Assembly (NCBI GenBank): GCA_003996215.1
Contig: QJPP01000832.1
Coordinates: forward strand, 186,001 to 250,000
Origin: Jaltomata sinuosa
Taxonomy: Eukaryota > Streptophyta > Magnoliopsida > Solanales > Solanaceae
DNA length: 64,000 bases
Reading direction: 5' to 3'
Below the pieces are notes generated by a model, which saw only the letters and a list, made by a program, of their open reading frames with translations, had not been told where the DNA came from and ran no database searches. Of this stretch, positions 1 through 11,458 are shown one piece after another (the first letter of the stretch is position 1; each line of letters starts with the position of its first letter). The position numbers and the translations under genes were made by a program.

Positions 1-195
1 GTCTAAAGGGATAAGGTGGACTCAATCATGTGAAAAGGACCAAACATGAATCTTCACTTGTATGCCTTTTTCACTTCTTGTAATTTTAGAAAAAATTAAA
101 TTAAAAAAAAGCTGTTTGATCATGTTTTGAAAAGTCTACTTTTTTTGAAGTGTTTATTTTAGAAAGTTGAGATATTTAGTGTTTACCTTGAAATT

Positions 196-337
196 GGTAT
201 AGTTGCATTTGTAAAGGGTCAAGAGCACGGGTTACGATTTAACCTTGTTTTAGGTCTGATTTATTAGGTATAGTTGCATTTGTAAAGGGTCAAGAGCACG
301 GGTTACGATTTAACCTTGTTTTAGGTCTGATTTATTA
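196..337. repeat. Perfect 71-bp tandem duplication
   Basis: Two adjacent copies of a 71-bp unit (196-266 and 267-337) look identical. Each starts GGTATAGTTGCATTTG and ends with GATTTATTA. No gene is seen in it. Identity of the copies suggests a recent local duplication, or a collapsed or expanded assembly of a short repeat. Confidence 0.92.
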
Positions 338-1559
338 GTGGTTTGATTGTTAGTAGATAATGCAAACAGATCGAATATAATGTAAGTAAGCTAAATAAGG
401 TAAAGAGAACAAATCTAAGCGTGTCTGGGACGAATGCGAGTGGGTCCGAGATCCTAGCCTCCGGCTTCGAGATCGGTTACTTAAATAGCTAAGAACATAA
501 AAACAAGATGCGAATAAAGAAGTGCTTGGAGCCCAAGAAAGTAGTGTGTTGCTATTGTATTGCTTGAGAGAATAAGAGTCAGGATTCTTTTACAAATGAG
601 GAGGGTCGACTATTTATAGGCAACAATGTTAAGGCCTTAGCCAATAAGAAAATGCCACTAGAGCCTAAAGGACTAAAGTCTATGCACTTGCGCTATGTGT
701 CAAAATCGTTAAAAGGTGCCAGCTAATATTCCTGTATTGTGCAGATTCGTACGAGCTCGTCCACGTACCTGAGCAGCCTGACACTCTTGTCCCCTGTTGT
801 CCTTTTCCCCACATTATTATGGTCGTCGGTCCTTAAACCTTTATCTCTTATGGGATGACTTCTTTGCCATCATCGTTTCGGGGAGGGTCTCTTGGGACTC
901 CACGCTCTCGTTGCATTGAAGTAGCACACTAGGCTCGAATTCGGTGCCACATGTCCCTAGTTTGATTTTTTCAGTACAGATAGTTTCTTCGTCTTTTGGA
1001 GATGCGCTTGTTGTTCCCGGAAAACGAAAAAAAATGAAGCTTATCGCCGACCTGGCGTGCCTCTCTTCTAATCCGAAGAAGTGAAGCGTCCTTTCCTTGT
1101 TACCTGCTCCCTTGCCACGTGTTTGGTTCAACGGCAGTGTTCTGCTCTAGGCAGCGTTTGGAAGCCACCCTTTTTGCTCCTGTAAATATCAAAGATTTTC
1201 ACCTCCTTTGCCTTTCTTCACACTGGCGTTAGTGTACTTGTCCTCTGTTTACGCGATTGTTGAAAATCTTGTTCACTCAAGCATCTTTCTTTGTTTCTGA
1301 CTTTGTACCATGTCTTCTGCTTCGATCTCCAGTGGATCTTCAAAGAGAAAGGAAAGAAGGAAATCCTTCTCTGAACCTTCCGTTGATGAAATCATACCAA
1401 GTTCATAGAATTTCAATAATGATTTCAAAATTCAGCCCCGCAGGGACAAGAGGGGCAGATCTGTAAGCGAGTTGGGCTCTCTTGTAAAGAAAAAATGATC
1501 AATTCCAACCTAATACTCTTTTTTTTTTTACTTTTTAGTGGTGTACCCATATTTTAAAA
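338..1559. other. Unassigned, possibly LTR-derived stretch
   Basis: No convincing gene. A TATA-like box on the - strand (CCTATAAATA, 611-620) and GC-richer text than the surroundings resemble a retrotransposon LTR promoter. To the right, a short + strand frame opening at ATG 1310 reads as a basic, serine-rich start and stops near 1405. I cannot find paired LTRs or a primer-binding site, so the assignment stays open. Confidence 0.3.
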
Positions 1560-1839
1560 TTTTTAGATCCGCTTGATAAAAATATTTATCCAATAACATG
1601 ATCTGAACATGTCCTCTAGGATCTTAAAAGTCCACTCAGGCTATCCATCAATCTATAGATGTAAATGTGTGTTAAACTCAACCTGTTTACCCATAGCCTT
1701 TGGCACAAACACTAAAAGTGAGCTGTGAATTGTGTACCCTTTTATGAACAATAAAAATGGCACCCTTACAACCACACTGTAACACCCCGGAAACATATTC
1801 AGCTATCTAAGTTAAAAATCTCAAAAAAATTCATGTTTC

Positions 1840-2260
1840 AGGAACTACGGGTCCAAACCACGGACCATGGTTCAAACCACGGTTATGGAATGGAGCCGTG
1901 GTTGGCCTTATGCTGGTTCAGCCTCTAGTCTGGAACCATGAGTGGGTCCTACGGATCGTGGTTCAAACCACGAGTCCGTTCTGTCCACTCGTGGAACTCA
2001 GATCAGAGGAGTGACAGGTCCCTCTGAAATGACGACTGGGTTCGACGACCACCCATCGTCTTGAGTCGTGGTTTGACCAAGGGTCAACTGTATTCCCAGC
2101 AACGACGACTCCAAACGATGACCCATCATTTGTTCTACGGGTCTGTCCTGTTGACCCGTAGAAATGTTCCTGCAGACTGTCTAGACGACCAGGTTCCACG
2201 AGTTGGAACCACGAGTAGTGGTTCAAACGACGATCCGTGGAATCAAACCGTAGAACCTGA
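1840..2260. repeat. Palindrome-rich array in solo LTR (CCACG/CGTGG)
   Basis: Within the first 500 bp of the LTR, short inverted motifs built on ACCACG and CGTGGT recur many times, with related ACGGGTC/GACCCGT and CGACGA/TCGTCG pairs. The clearest is CGTGGTTCAAACCACG at 1957-1972, two 7-bp arms around 2 bp. The stretch could fold into many small hairpins. It is noncoding; short frames here are artefacts of low stop density. Confidence 0.7.
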
Positions 2261-3071
2261 AGCCGACCAAACTTCCTGATTTTTCTAAGTTAAGTTCCAG
2301 GGGTATTTTGGTCTTTTCTCACTCTTTTAAGTACTAAGTGAGGTCGTTTTGACTATTTCAAGTAGGGTTTTCACCCTTATTATCCGAAGTTTCTCCTTAA
2401 TCATTCATTCACCTCCCAAAAGAAGAAAGTTCTTCCTCAAGCTTCAAGTCTCCAAGCTCCAAGTCAAGCCTCCTAAGTCTTTTCTATTGAAGTGGGTTAT
2501 CTTCACCCAAGGTATGTGGGTAGTCAACAATGGGTTCCTTCCACCCTTGTGCCCAAAACCCCTAATTCAAATTTTGATTTCATGATCCTCAAATTAGGGT
2601 TCTTATCCAATTCTTATGGGTTTTACTAAATATGATCTCCTCATGATTTGATTATGAAATTACTATTAAATTGCATGATTTCACATGGGTTTTTACATGC
2701 TAACTCTTATTTCATGAATTGAAGTTTAACCATGGAAATTTCTACATGCATAAAGTTGATTTGAGTAAATTGGGTTTTGATAAGCATGTTCCTTATGGAT
2801 TTTCAAGCATGTGCATGCCTAGTTCCTACGATTCTATGAAAGTATATGTTTTATGAAAATTGAACTAGAGCCATGCAAATTTTACAAGTCATGAAGTAAG
2901 CAAGTCTTCCTATGTTATGAAGTATGATGCAAGATAAGACACCCGATGTTCCATCAATGCTCATGAATCGATTTCAAAACCCTATTTCATGAGTAGTACG
3001 ACGATCCGGGGTATGAAAATATTATGAACAAGTTTGGCATTTGATATGTCATATGTATGTGAGCTCATGTC

Positions 3072-3072
<1 letters not shown>

Positions 3073-3115
<43 letters not shown>

Positions 3116-3116
3116 T
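3073..3116. repeat. Compound microsatellite (GT)n(TA)n
   Basis: A GT dinucleotide run passes directly into a TA run inside the solo LTR. Both short frames across it are microsatellite artefacts. It is likely length-polymorphic. Confidence 0.95.
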
Positions 3117-4260
3117 AGGAGTAGTATTTAGCACCGAGTTAGACCGGGTGAGAGTACCCTTAGTCCCAGAACTACGTGCCACCATAGGTTGCCCATGCGA
3201 GGCTTATGATGACAGGATCCTGGTATGAAATGGTTCTAACCTTGGCCGGTTAGGATAACTCTTTCAGTGTGGGTGCAAGACACTGAAATTCATGTAGCTC
3301 AGCATGGTTTAATGTCGGTTAAGAGAAACTCCCACATGTTTATTTTCAAGTTATGAAGTTATATGAATCCATATTATGAAACTTAAGCTCTATTTCATGT
3401 TTTATGTTTTATACCTTGATATTTATTTATGGTCCTTCTTTATGTAACAAGTTCATCCTTAAGCATGTTTGAAACTGTTTGTTTATCATGATTCATGCAT
3501 CGCCCATATACTCGGTACATCCTATAGTACTGACGTATATCTTGCGCTGCATCCTTTGATGATGCAGATTCAGGTGTTCCTTTCCAGACACGTGGCTAGA
3601 GCTTCCAGGCCACTCTATCTGTCAGCTGTTGGTGAGTCCTCTTAGGTCGAGGACTAGTCATGTTCTTAGTTATGTTGACTTTATTTTCGTACTTCGAGTT
3701 AGCTAGGGTCTTGTCCTAGAAACTCATTATGTTATGATTAGAGGCTTTGACTGTATGTAACCCTTCGTGGGTGTCGCATCTCTTTTGACTCGACCATCTA
3801 TCTTATGCTATTCTGTCTTTATCTTTGATGCTTCCGCTATGTTTCTTTATGTTTGCTTGAGAATGCTATGACAAAGGATTAGCTTGGGACCCTTGTGGTC
3901 CTAAGTCCCGTGTTACGTCAAGGGGATAACCTCGAGGCGTGACACACACTATCTGTCAAATATAAATCTGGGCCAACTTCTCCAAACAATAAGTAGCCTA
4001 GATCGATAGAAAATGCGCAAATTTAGTCAATTTATCCATGATTACTCAAAGTTCTTCAAAGTATGAGGTACTCCTACCATAAAATTCATAATGATCCTTT
4101 TCTACTTTCACTCGAGAATGGGTAAGTCTTGATACATCTTTGTAGCCTGAAGATATGCCAAATATTGTGAGCGATGTATCTCCTTAATTATAACTTTCTT
4201 CGAATCGCCCACATTTGACATACAAATTCCACCTTTGAGATGCATAAATCATAATCCTAT

Positions 4261-5137
4261 AGAAAATGAATATACTGAAGTACATGTCAAACTACCCATA
4301 GACTTATGGTTTAAGACATGTTAGTACACTATCCAAATGATTAAAAAAAAAAAAAAAGTAACGTTTTGATCCTAATTAAAACACTCAAGTGACTAAATTG
4401 TCTAAGATTCAAATTTTTCTGCTTGAATATGTATTGTGAATTGTGATGATCTGAGTAAATCTCACATATTATCTCATATAGATAATGTATCCAAATTTTT
4501 AGTGCAAATATCATTGCCGCTAACTTGAAATCACGAGTTAGCTCACCACTAGAAGTCTAGAAAAAATTACAACATGACATAACATTGCCACCACGAATGA
4601 AGTGTGGTTGTCTCACTGCTAGAAGTCAATCTCAACGTAAGCGAAGCCAGAATTTTAATTATATGGGTTCTGAATTTTTTATACCAATAATTTTAAGTGT
4701 TAATAACTAGGTTCTAAACGTGATATTTGTACATATTTATTGAATTTCTTAATAAAAATACATTATTTAAATAAAATTTACTGGATTCGATCAAACCCAT
4801 ACCAGAGCTTCTAGCTCCGCCCCTATTCTCAACTCTAATGCCTCCTCTAGTCTTTATCTCCAAAATCAGATGTAGAATTTGCATTTAAATAAAAAAAGAA
4901 AGAAAAAAGTGAGTATAATAACACTCGATATGCATCATCGATTGTCCCCCTAAATGGTGAGGCAAAACTTTAATATTAAAGATAAAATTGTAAATCGAAT
5001 ATAGAGTCATAAACATAAAATAATATCAGCAATTTATGAATAATTTTTTATCTGATACATAGAAAAATATGCAAATCTGGTAAACAATTTAAAAATGATC
5101 ACTAAAGCAATTTAATACAAGTTAATCAAATAAATTA
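4261..5137. other. Intergenic, AT-rich, with degraded hAT-MITE-like repeat
   Basis: No gene seen. At about 4636-4823 a degraded repeat has ends resembling the CAGTGGCG...CGCCACTG MITE of intron 1 of the RING-CH gene (20253-20419): GCGAAGCCAGAA on the left and TAGCTCCGCCC on the right. Its duplications are no longer readable. Confidence 0.4.
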
Positions 5138-5398
5138 CTCCCTTCGTTTATTTTTACTTGTCATTTATTTCTAAAATAGATTTTTATTTTTACTTGTCAT
5201 TTTTAACATATCAAGAAAAGACAAAAAAAATTTCATGTTTTACCGTTAACATTAATTACTTATTTTTCAATTCATTTTTAAAAATTTAAACTAAACATCA
5301 ATTAATAGGGATAGTATAATAAAATAGTCATGTCAATTATTATTTTCTTAATAGGCATATCAAATTCAAATATGACAAATAAAAGTGAACGGAGAAAG
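5138..5398. mobile_element. Stowaway-like MITE (TA target)
   Basis: A 261-bp element starts CTCCCTTCGTTTATTTTTAC and ends in the imperfect inverse, GTGAACGGAGAAAG. TA lies on each side (5136-5137 and 5399-5400). AT-rich and noncoding. The CTCCCT-type ends and TA duplication are the Stowaway (Tc1/mariner-derived) signature. Its ends match the element at 16408-16674. Confidence 0.8.
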
Positions 5399-5769
5399 TA
5401 ATTTCATTCTTGCACATTTAATGTGTACACTATTATTTGAGACAAATATAATATACGAGGAAATTTCTTAATGGACAATGAATTAAATGTAACACAATAT
5501 GATGCATCAAAATGTAATCCATACCAAGTAACAATGTCAAAATATAGAGATACGTATCGTTTTTCAAAAAGATATCAATGTCAAAATATAATATCCAATT
5601 GGTCCTTTCATACATCATATATAATAAGAACTTATGAGACGAATGTTCAAATTAAGTCAAAAAAATTGCACCAAACTGAAAAGTCAAATCGAATCAACAA
5701 AAATAATTGACTAGATTTAATTTAGGATGAAGTAAGAAAAAATCAAACCAATCAACATATCAATATATA

Positions 5770-5806
<37 letters not shown>

Positions 5807-6526
5807 CTTTATATAAGATTTTAAAAAAAAATATTTCAAAAAATATTTGTGATTCTCTCATTGAATGTAATATTTAATAAAATTATATAATGCATCTATT
5901 TTTATATATTTTACATAATGCTTAATTCGACATATATCATCGCGTTTATTTTCAAGTGGTGTTGAATTAAGCAAAGTATATATATATATATATATATATA
6001 TCATTTTTTAGGTTTTTATTGATTATTGTGTTTAATTATAAAAAATTTATTAAGTTTGAATGAGTACATCATTAAAAAAATTATTGTCAAATTAATAAAA
6101 GGCAAAATGGTATGAGAGATCTTATTCTTGACTGAAATTATCAACTAGATTACTCACGATTTTACCGACTCGATCAAAATAACACTTTCAATAGATTTCC
6201 TGACAATCTTGTAAGTAATAGATTATTTCTAAGATAAATAATCTTAATCCTTCTTTTTTTTTTAAATTTATTAATCCAATATTATGACACGTGTTCAAAA
6301 GATTCTTCTTGTTTGTTTCAGAATTGACCTTTTCACTGTCACAAAGGCAAGCCTAATCTCTTTGGTTAATAAAATCAAAAAGGTTTATTACTCTCGAGGG
6401 TGCAGATTCATAATAGGCATATAGAAATTATTGTATGTCAAATAACATTAAAAGTGTTAATTTTAGAAGATGGAATGTCTAATGTTTTTTTTCACTTGGA
6501 AAACTTATTGGATTGTTGCGAGCAGA
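5399..6526. other. AT-rich intergenic with TA microsatellites
   Basis: No gene seen. TA runs lie near 5771-5801 and 5978-6002. Small frames around 5433-5710 overlap on both strands, have no recognisable features and match the composition of the neighbourhood. Confidence 0.7.
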
Positions 6527-7111
6527 ACGAATGGGGCATGCTTCTTTCGTACTTTGCACGGGTCCAATGTTGATACTCAAATTTTTTAAATATGTCTAAT
6601 TTAGATATTCATATATTATTTTATTTAGATCAATGATTTTTTTAGATATGAATACATTATTTTATTAGATCAATAAAATTCATATAAGAATATTTTAAGT
6701 TGTTAATTATCGTGATTTATAATATTTTTAATGTAATTTTCAAATCCTATATATTATATATAATAAGTTGTTAATTATTGTGATTTATAATACTTTCAAC
6801 GTAAGATAAATAAATTAAAACAGAGAAGAGTATAATTTTTTTTGGAGCGGGGCACGCCGAAACAGGCATGTCGTCCATGAGTAGTTTGCTATGCACGGGC
6901 TCAATATTGATACTCCAAAATTTTATGATATGCCTAATTTATTTTTGGGAGTGGGGCCCGCTGAAGCAGGCATGTCGTTAGATATGCATATATTATTTTA
7001 TTTAGATTAATGAAATTTTTAGATATGCATACGTTATTTAAAAATTTTAAATCAATGAGATTCATATAAGAATATTTAAAGTTGTTAATTATTGTGATTT
7101 ATAATACTTTT

Positions 7112-9287
7112 TGTAACGATCGGGTCCGTCGTTACGGGTAGACCATTTGTGCCAATTTTTAGAGTTAGAAAACTCCGAGTTTGGGAGTTTGAAATTCTGG
7201 GCTAGACTAGTCTCGGTCGATTTTGGGGCGAGGTATGATCTAGGGAAATCCGGGTAAGGATTGGATTTGATGTCTTGATGTGAGCTAGTTTTCCTCGTAG
7301 CTAACACATAAAGGAGTTCGGGGGACTTTTCGAAATCGAATTCGGGTAAGTAGAACTCCAAGAATTGAGATTGATGTGAAAGGGTTGTTCCGAAACGTCG
7401 AAAAAATAAGTGTGTTGTAAAATGGACTAGTTTTAAAGATTTTACGACTTTCTGTCCACTCCGCCACGGCGACCTCCGCTATAGCGGAAAAATTACCGCT
7501 ACAACGGAAGTCAAGTCGGTCAACCTCCGCTATAGCGGTTGACTCCGCTACGGCGATACCGCTATAGCAGAGCGTGACGGGATTTAATGCAGAAACTTTC
7601 CCAAAAATATTCAGTTTTCACAAGTTCGTTTGGGAGATGGGTTAGGGCGATTTCAGGCGTTTTTCCTCAATTCTTCGTCGTTTTTCTTTCCTAAGGTAAG
7701 GTTTCTACTCCCCAAACTCCGTAATACTTTTCCTATGCGGTAGAATTGCTAGGAGTGGACTTGGGGAAAGGTTTGGAATGACTTAGGGAGGGTAGAATCC
7801 GGGGTAAAGGGGGATTCTATGTGTAGAAGTTCTTGGGTGTTGCTAATTTTACTGTTTTATGATCATGTGACCTTAATTCTCTAATTGTTCCATAAAAATG
7901 GTAGAACTAGGTGAATTAATGGTGGGAAAGCCCGAAAAAAAGGGTGAAATGATCATGGGTGGCCTGGGGTTTATAATTTTGCGTAATTCGGATGAAATTT
8001 AAGCCATAAAAATTAATTCTTGGTTATTGTGTGTTGTTTTAGACCAAGAACCGGCAAGAACTTCGGAAAATGGAAAGCTCCGATTGAGTAGAGCTTTGGA
8101 TCATTTCGAGGTAGGTGATGGTTTGCTTCCTGTTTGCTTTGTGTGTTTAAGTACTCTTATCTAAATATTTGTATGAGATGCATTGCTTAGGGAATGATTA
8201 GAAATGTCTAATAGTCATGTTAGCAGTCTGGTAAATTGAATGTTATATTGTGCTTGTTGGTTTACAAGTTGATTGTTCATTTTTGTGACGGTGAATTATT
8301 TGACATTTGGTTGGTTCGGGTACAACGCCTAGTACGGGATAATACTAATGATTGGCTCGGGTACCACGCCTGGTATGAAATATACTATCGGTTGGCTGTA
8401 CCACGCCTGATATAAGGTAATATTAATGGTTGGCTCGGGTACCAAGCCTGGTACGGGTTTACTTTCTTGTATTTCTGCATCTTTATTTAATGGTTTTCTG
8501 AGTGGACTGGGTTGTGAACTTGAATTGTGGTTGTGTATTTTGGTCCTTGAGAGGTCGGGTTGTTACATTGCTTTACGAGTCGGTCTTGGTGTAGACCGGG
8601 TTATTTGTCTGGCACTTAGGTGTTGTCTAGAGGGGATCCCGGGTGGGTCCAGGATATGTAACGGGATATGACTATTATTGTTGTGGATTATCGATCATAA
8701 CTGTGAGGTGATTTACATGTGGAACAAGTTAGGTAGAGACTTGTAGTCTAGAAATACCTGTTGACTTGCCTATGTGTTTTCTGTACTCTTACTTGAATTT
8801 TGTACTATCGATACATTGGTTATTTGGAACTGACTGATGATCCTACCAGTACACGGCGGTTGTGTATTGATATTGCACTTGCTTGTCTTTTTGTGAGTAC
8901 AGGAGATCTTCCGACGGTTGACGCACGACTTCACTTGTGGGCCAGACTTTTCGAAATATCAAGGGTGAGCTATTTGACCGAGCTGCCTTGGTGTTCATCT
9001 AGTTTGAGTTGTGGCCCATTTGTTCGGGCTTAGACTATTTCTATTGTTTTGGGGTTGCATCTCCGTACTCTAATTTTGATAGATATTTTTGGTACGATGA
9101 CTTTCAGATTCTAGGGAGGAATTTTCCGCAGGCTATATTTTTATAGAGTTGATTTGATTATGTTGATTGCTAGTTTACATTTCTGCACACTAGTTTTAGG
9201 TTGTTAGGCTATGCTGAGAGTTGGACTCTATTGGTTCCCTCATCAGGGGTTGGGTGGGTGCCAATCACGGCGGTCTGGATCGTGACA
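7112..9287. mobile_element. Solo LTR, Ty3/Gypsy Del/Tekay-like, TSD CTTTT
   Basis: A 2176-bp LTR runs from TGTAACGATCGGG to GGATCGTGACA, with perfect 5-bp duplications CTTTT at 7107-7111 and 9288-9292. No primer-binding site or coding domain is present inside, and no partner LTR is in the window. Short frames in it are noncoding. The repeated GGTTGGCTCGGGTACCACGCCTGG-type phrase between about 8310 and 8460 is a small internal tandem repeat. Confidence 0.87.
7461..7570. repeat. Palindrome array CCGCTATAGCGG in solo LTR
   Basis: The perfect 12-bp palindrome CCGCTATAGCGG occurs at 7476-7487 and 7527-7538, with a one-base variant at 7559-7570. Related forms (CCGCCACGGCG near 7461, CCGCTACAACGG near 7497, CCGCTACGGCG near 7545) lie between them, so about six units sit in 110 bp. 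The stretch lies about 350-460 bp from the LTR start. Confidence 0.88.
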
Positions 9288-9537
9288 CTTTTATATAATA
9301 TTTTTTATTAAAATTTATAGTACTTTTAATATAATTTTTAAATATATAACAATTTATTAATTATTGTGATTTATAATATTTTTAACGCAACATAAATAAA
9401 TTAAAATGAAAAGGAGTACAAATTTTTTTAAAGTGGGACCCTGCTAATAAGCAGGCATGTCGACCGAGTGGAGTCTACTTGAGCAGCTCCACTCCCACTT
9501 CTTATATATGAGAATATGTTGTTTATTTAATACGATA

Positions 9538-9779
9538 CTCCCTCAGTTTCAAATTGAATGACATGTTTTGATTTGGGATAAAAAAATTTAAAAAAAAAAT
9601 GAATCTTGTGATCTTAAATTAAAAATATGTCAAATATATTAAAATATTTTTAAATTTTATAATCTTAAACATGTCATGTGTAAAGTTGAAAGTAAAAAAT
9701 TGCGAAAAAAGAAAAAAATTATTCTTTTTTAAAATAGACTAAAAAGAAAAGTAGGTCAAATAAATTGAAACAGAGGGAG
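9538..9779. mobile_element. Stowaway-like MITE, family shared with 46277-46511
   Basis: A 242-bp element begins CTCCCTCAGTTTCAAATTGA and ends TAAATTGAAACAGAGGGAG, which is its inverse. TA precedes it at 9536-9537. Interior wording (CTTGTGATCTTAAATTA, ACATGTCATGTG, AAGTAGGTCAAA) recurs in the element at 46277-46511, so the two belong to one family. Confidence 0.8.
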
Positions 9780-10437
9780 AGAGTGTATGAATTTTCAAAT
9801 CACACTCGAGAATAGTTACAAATATAGTATTGGAGAATTAGTTTTGTAAGTTATTTATAACTTTTTTTTAGTTTTATATCTTTTTATAGGAGATTTTTAT
9901 TTTTATTTATAAAAGATTTTTATTTTTATATATATAAAAAAAATTAAAAAATATATTTTTTATGTATTTTATAAACAGTCAAGAAATCTTAATTCCTAGT
10001 AAATATTATACAACTTAAATTGATTACAAGGTTGACCAAACCATGACTTTTTAAAGATTATTTGTAATCTTTCTATAATTATCACAAGGAATGAAGTCAT
10101 AACTCCAGCAAATGAAATAAAACTCTGAAATATTTTATATGCAAAATGACAACAATTGAAAAAAAAATTGGCTCAAATTGTATAAATTGGAGAAATTACA
10201 GATGAATAAAGTATTAATTTACTTTAATTTCAGGGGTTTCAGGAGAGGCAAAGGTAAACTCTAATTTCGAGTTTTTATAGATTTTACATAAGATAAAAGC
10301 TCTTTTCGTTATAAAAAACAATCGGGTTTCTGACCTTTTGCATTGCATTACCATAACGAAAAGAGAAAAGGATAGAAAATAAGGGCGGAAAAAGAAAAAG
10401 ATGGAGTTCCATTTGGTTTGGTTCATTCTTTGTTTGC

Positions 10438-10469
<32 letters not shown>

Positions 10470-11458
10470 AAAAAGAGGCTGAATTTCTTTCACCTTTCAG
10501 GTACGAGTAATGAAGAAGTATAGATTTAGTTGGTTGTTGATCAACGAAAATATTTGAGAGAAGTGATTAAACAAGACATAATGTAATTACTTTAACTTAT
10601 TGAGAGTACTGATCTTAGATAGAAAGTCACGGAGGACATAGATTAGAGTAGAAGATTATATTAGTAAGTAGTTGAGTGTTGTCTCACTTATCCTTCCATA
10701 CTAGTAGTCGGTAGTATCACTCTTGTAGTTCCTTGTTCTTCGATTTATGTTACTATTTATTATTTTTAGCACTTTGATTATCGTATTAATTTGTTGTAAC
10801 TATTATTCCTTTTTTCAGAATATTTTTTCATGTTTTCCTTAGTATTTTTCCATGACATTTTTACTTTCATTTTTTTTTGAACTGTTTTGAATCGCTTTGA
10901 ATTGAGATGAGGGTCTATCAGTAACAACCTCTCTACCTCCCAAAATAGAAGTAAAAATTGCCGATGCACTATTTTTTACAAATTTCATTCGTGAAATTAT
11001 ATTAAATATATTATTATTGTTATTATTTGACCTTAATATTTATTTACGTTACTTAATATTTATTTACGTTAAGTTCTAGTAAATCTCAAATACAAAAATA
11101 AAAATTAAAATAAAAATAATATTACCTACTCCATAAAAAGATCTCAACACGAGAAGGTAGGCAACCAACAAGCAATAAAGTACGTACAACACTTTGGTAT
11201 GACGCACATGCATAGATATTTTTATCAAGCACTATTTGGACATTATAGTTATTATTACTATGTTATACGATTACTTGAGTAGTAATTATTCAATATAATA
11301 ATCATTACACAAAATAGTAAAATTAAGATTTAATTATATTTCACAAGAGAACTAAAATACAATTTTCAGTATCAAGTTTGATTGCACTAGAGGTAAATAT
11401 TAGCTAATATTTCATGTTTTAAAAATAAATAATTATTAGTTATAAAAAGCTTTATAAG
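9780..11458. other. AT-rich intergenic, no gene seen
   Basis: No gene, RNA or paired repeat supported apart from the homopolymer tract at 10439-10474. A duplicated TTATTTACGTTACTTAATAT-type phrase occurs near 11035-11070. Short frames on the - strand near 10214-10969 depend on homopolymers. Confidence 0.6.
10439..10474. repeat. Homopolymer tract C21 then A15
   Basis: Twenty-one C followed directly by fifteen A. The - strand reads T15 then G21, so the tract could form a G-quadruplex or i-motif. It is also a place where the assembled length is least trustworthy. Confidence 0.97.

Larger units (their letters stand above)
1778..3944. mobile_element. Solo LTR, Ty3/Gypsy Del/Tekay-like, TSD CACAC
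   Basis: A 2167-bp LTR begins TGTAACACCCCGG and ends GGCGTGACA. It is flanked by perfect 5-bp duplications CACAC at 1773-1777 and 3945-3949. There is no primer-binding site, coding domain or second LTR, so it is best explained as a solo LTR left by recombination between the LTRs of a full element. The TGTAAC...GTGACA ends match the chromovirus-type LTRs seen elsewhere in this window (7112-9287 and 48228-58977). It sits inside an older Gypsy integrase relic. Confidence 0.85.
1560..4260 (-). pseudogene. Ty3/Gypsy integrase relic split by a solo LTR
   Basis: Read on the - strand, 4260-3945 and 1777-1560 together resemble the integrase of a Ty3/Gypsy polyprotein. In order they show an H2C2-region-like piece (ATKMYQDL), a core-like piece (MNFMVGVPHTLKNFE), GTQFTAHFW, and a degraded version of the stretch that normally reads DGQSERT followed by an ILEDMLR-like end. 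Stops and frame changes occur throughout, so it is a dead relic. The two halves are separated by the solo LTR at 1778-3944 and join up cleanly once that LTR and one copy of its CACAC duplication are removed. The assignment rests on reading conserved wording by eye in three frames. Confidence 0.65.
6527..9490. repeat. Diverged tandem array, interrupted by a solo LTR
   Basis: A unit of roughly 300-400 bp recurs with drift. Shared landmarks are a GC-rich start (GGGGCACGCCGAAACAGGCA-like), a TGATACTC piece, ATTCATATAAGAATATTT, GTTGTTAATTATTGTGATTT, and a purine-rich end before the next GCAGGCATGTCG. Copies begin near 6527, 6840 and 9423. The second copy is split at 7111 by the solo LTR and resumes at 9288. 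It is noncoding; the unit boundaries are approximate. Confidence 0.65.

Noticed and set aside
3034..3228. Small frames across the GT/TA microsatellite
   Set aside because: They translate a dinucleotide repeat inside a solo LTR.
7112..9287. CRISPR-like array suggested by evenly spaced palindromes
   Set aside because: Units are overlapping 12-bp palindromes without unique spacers, in plant nuclear DNA inside an LTR.
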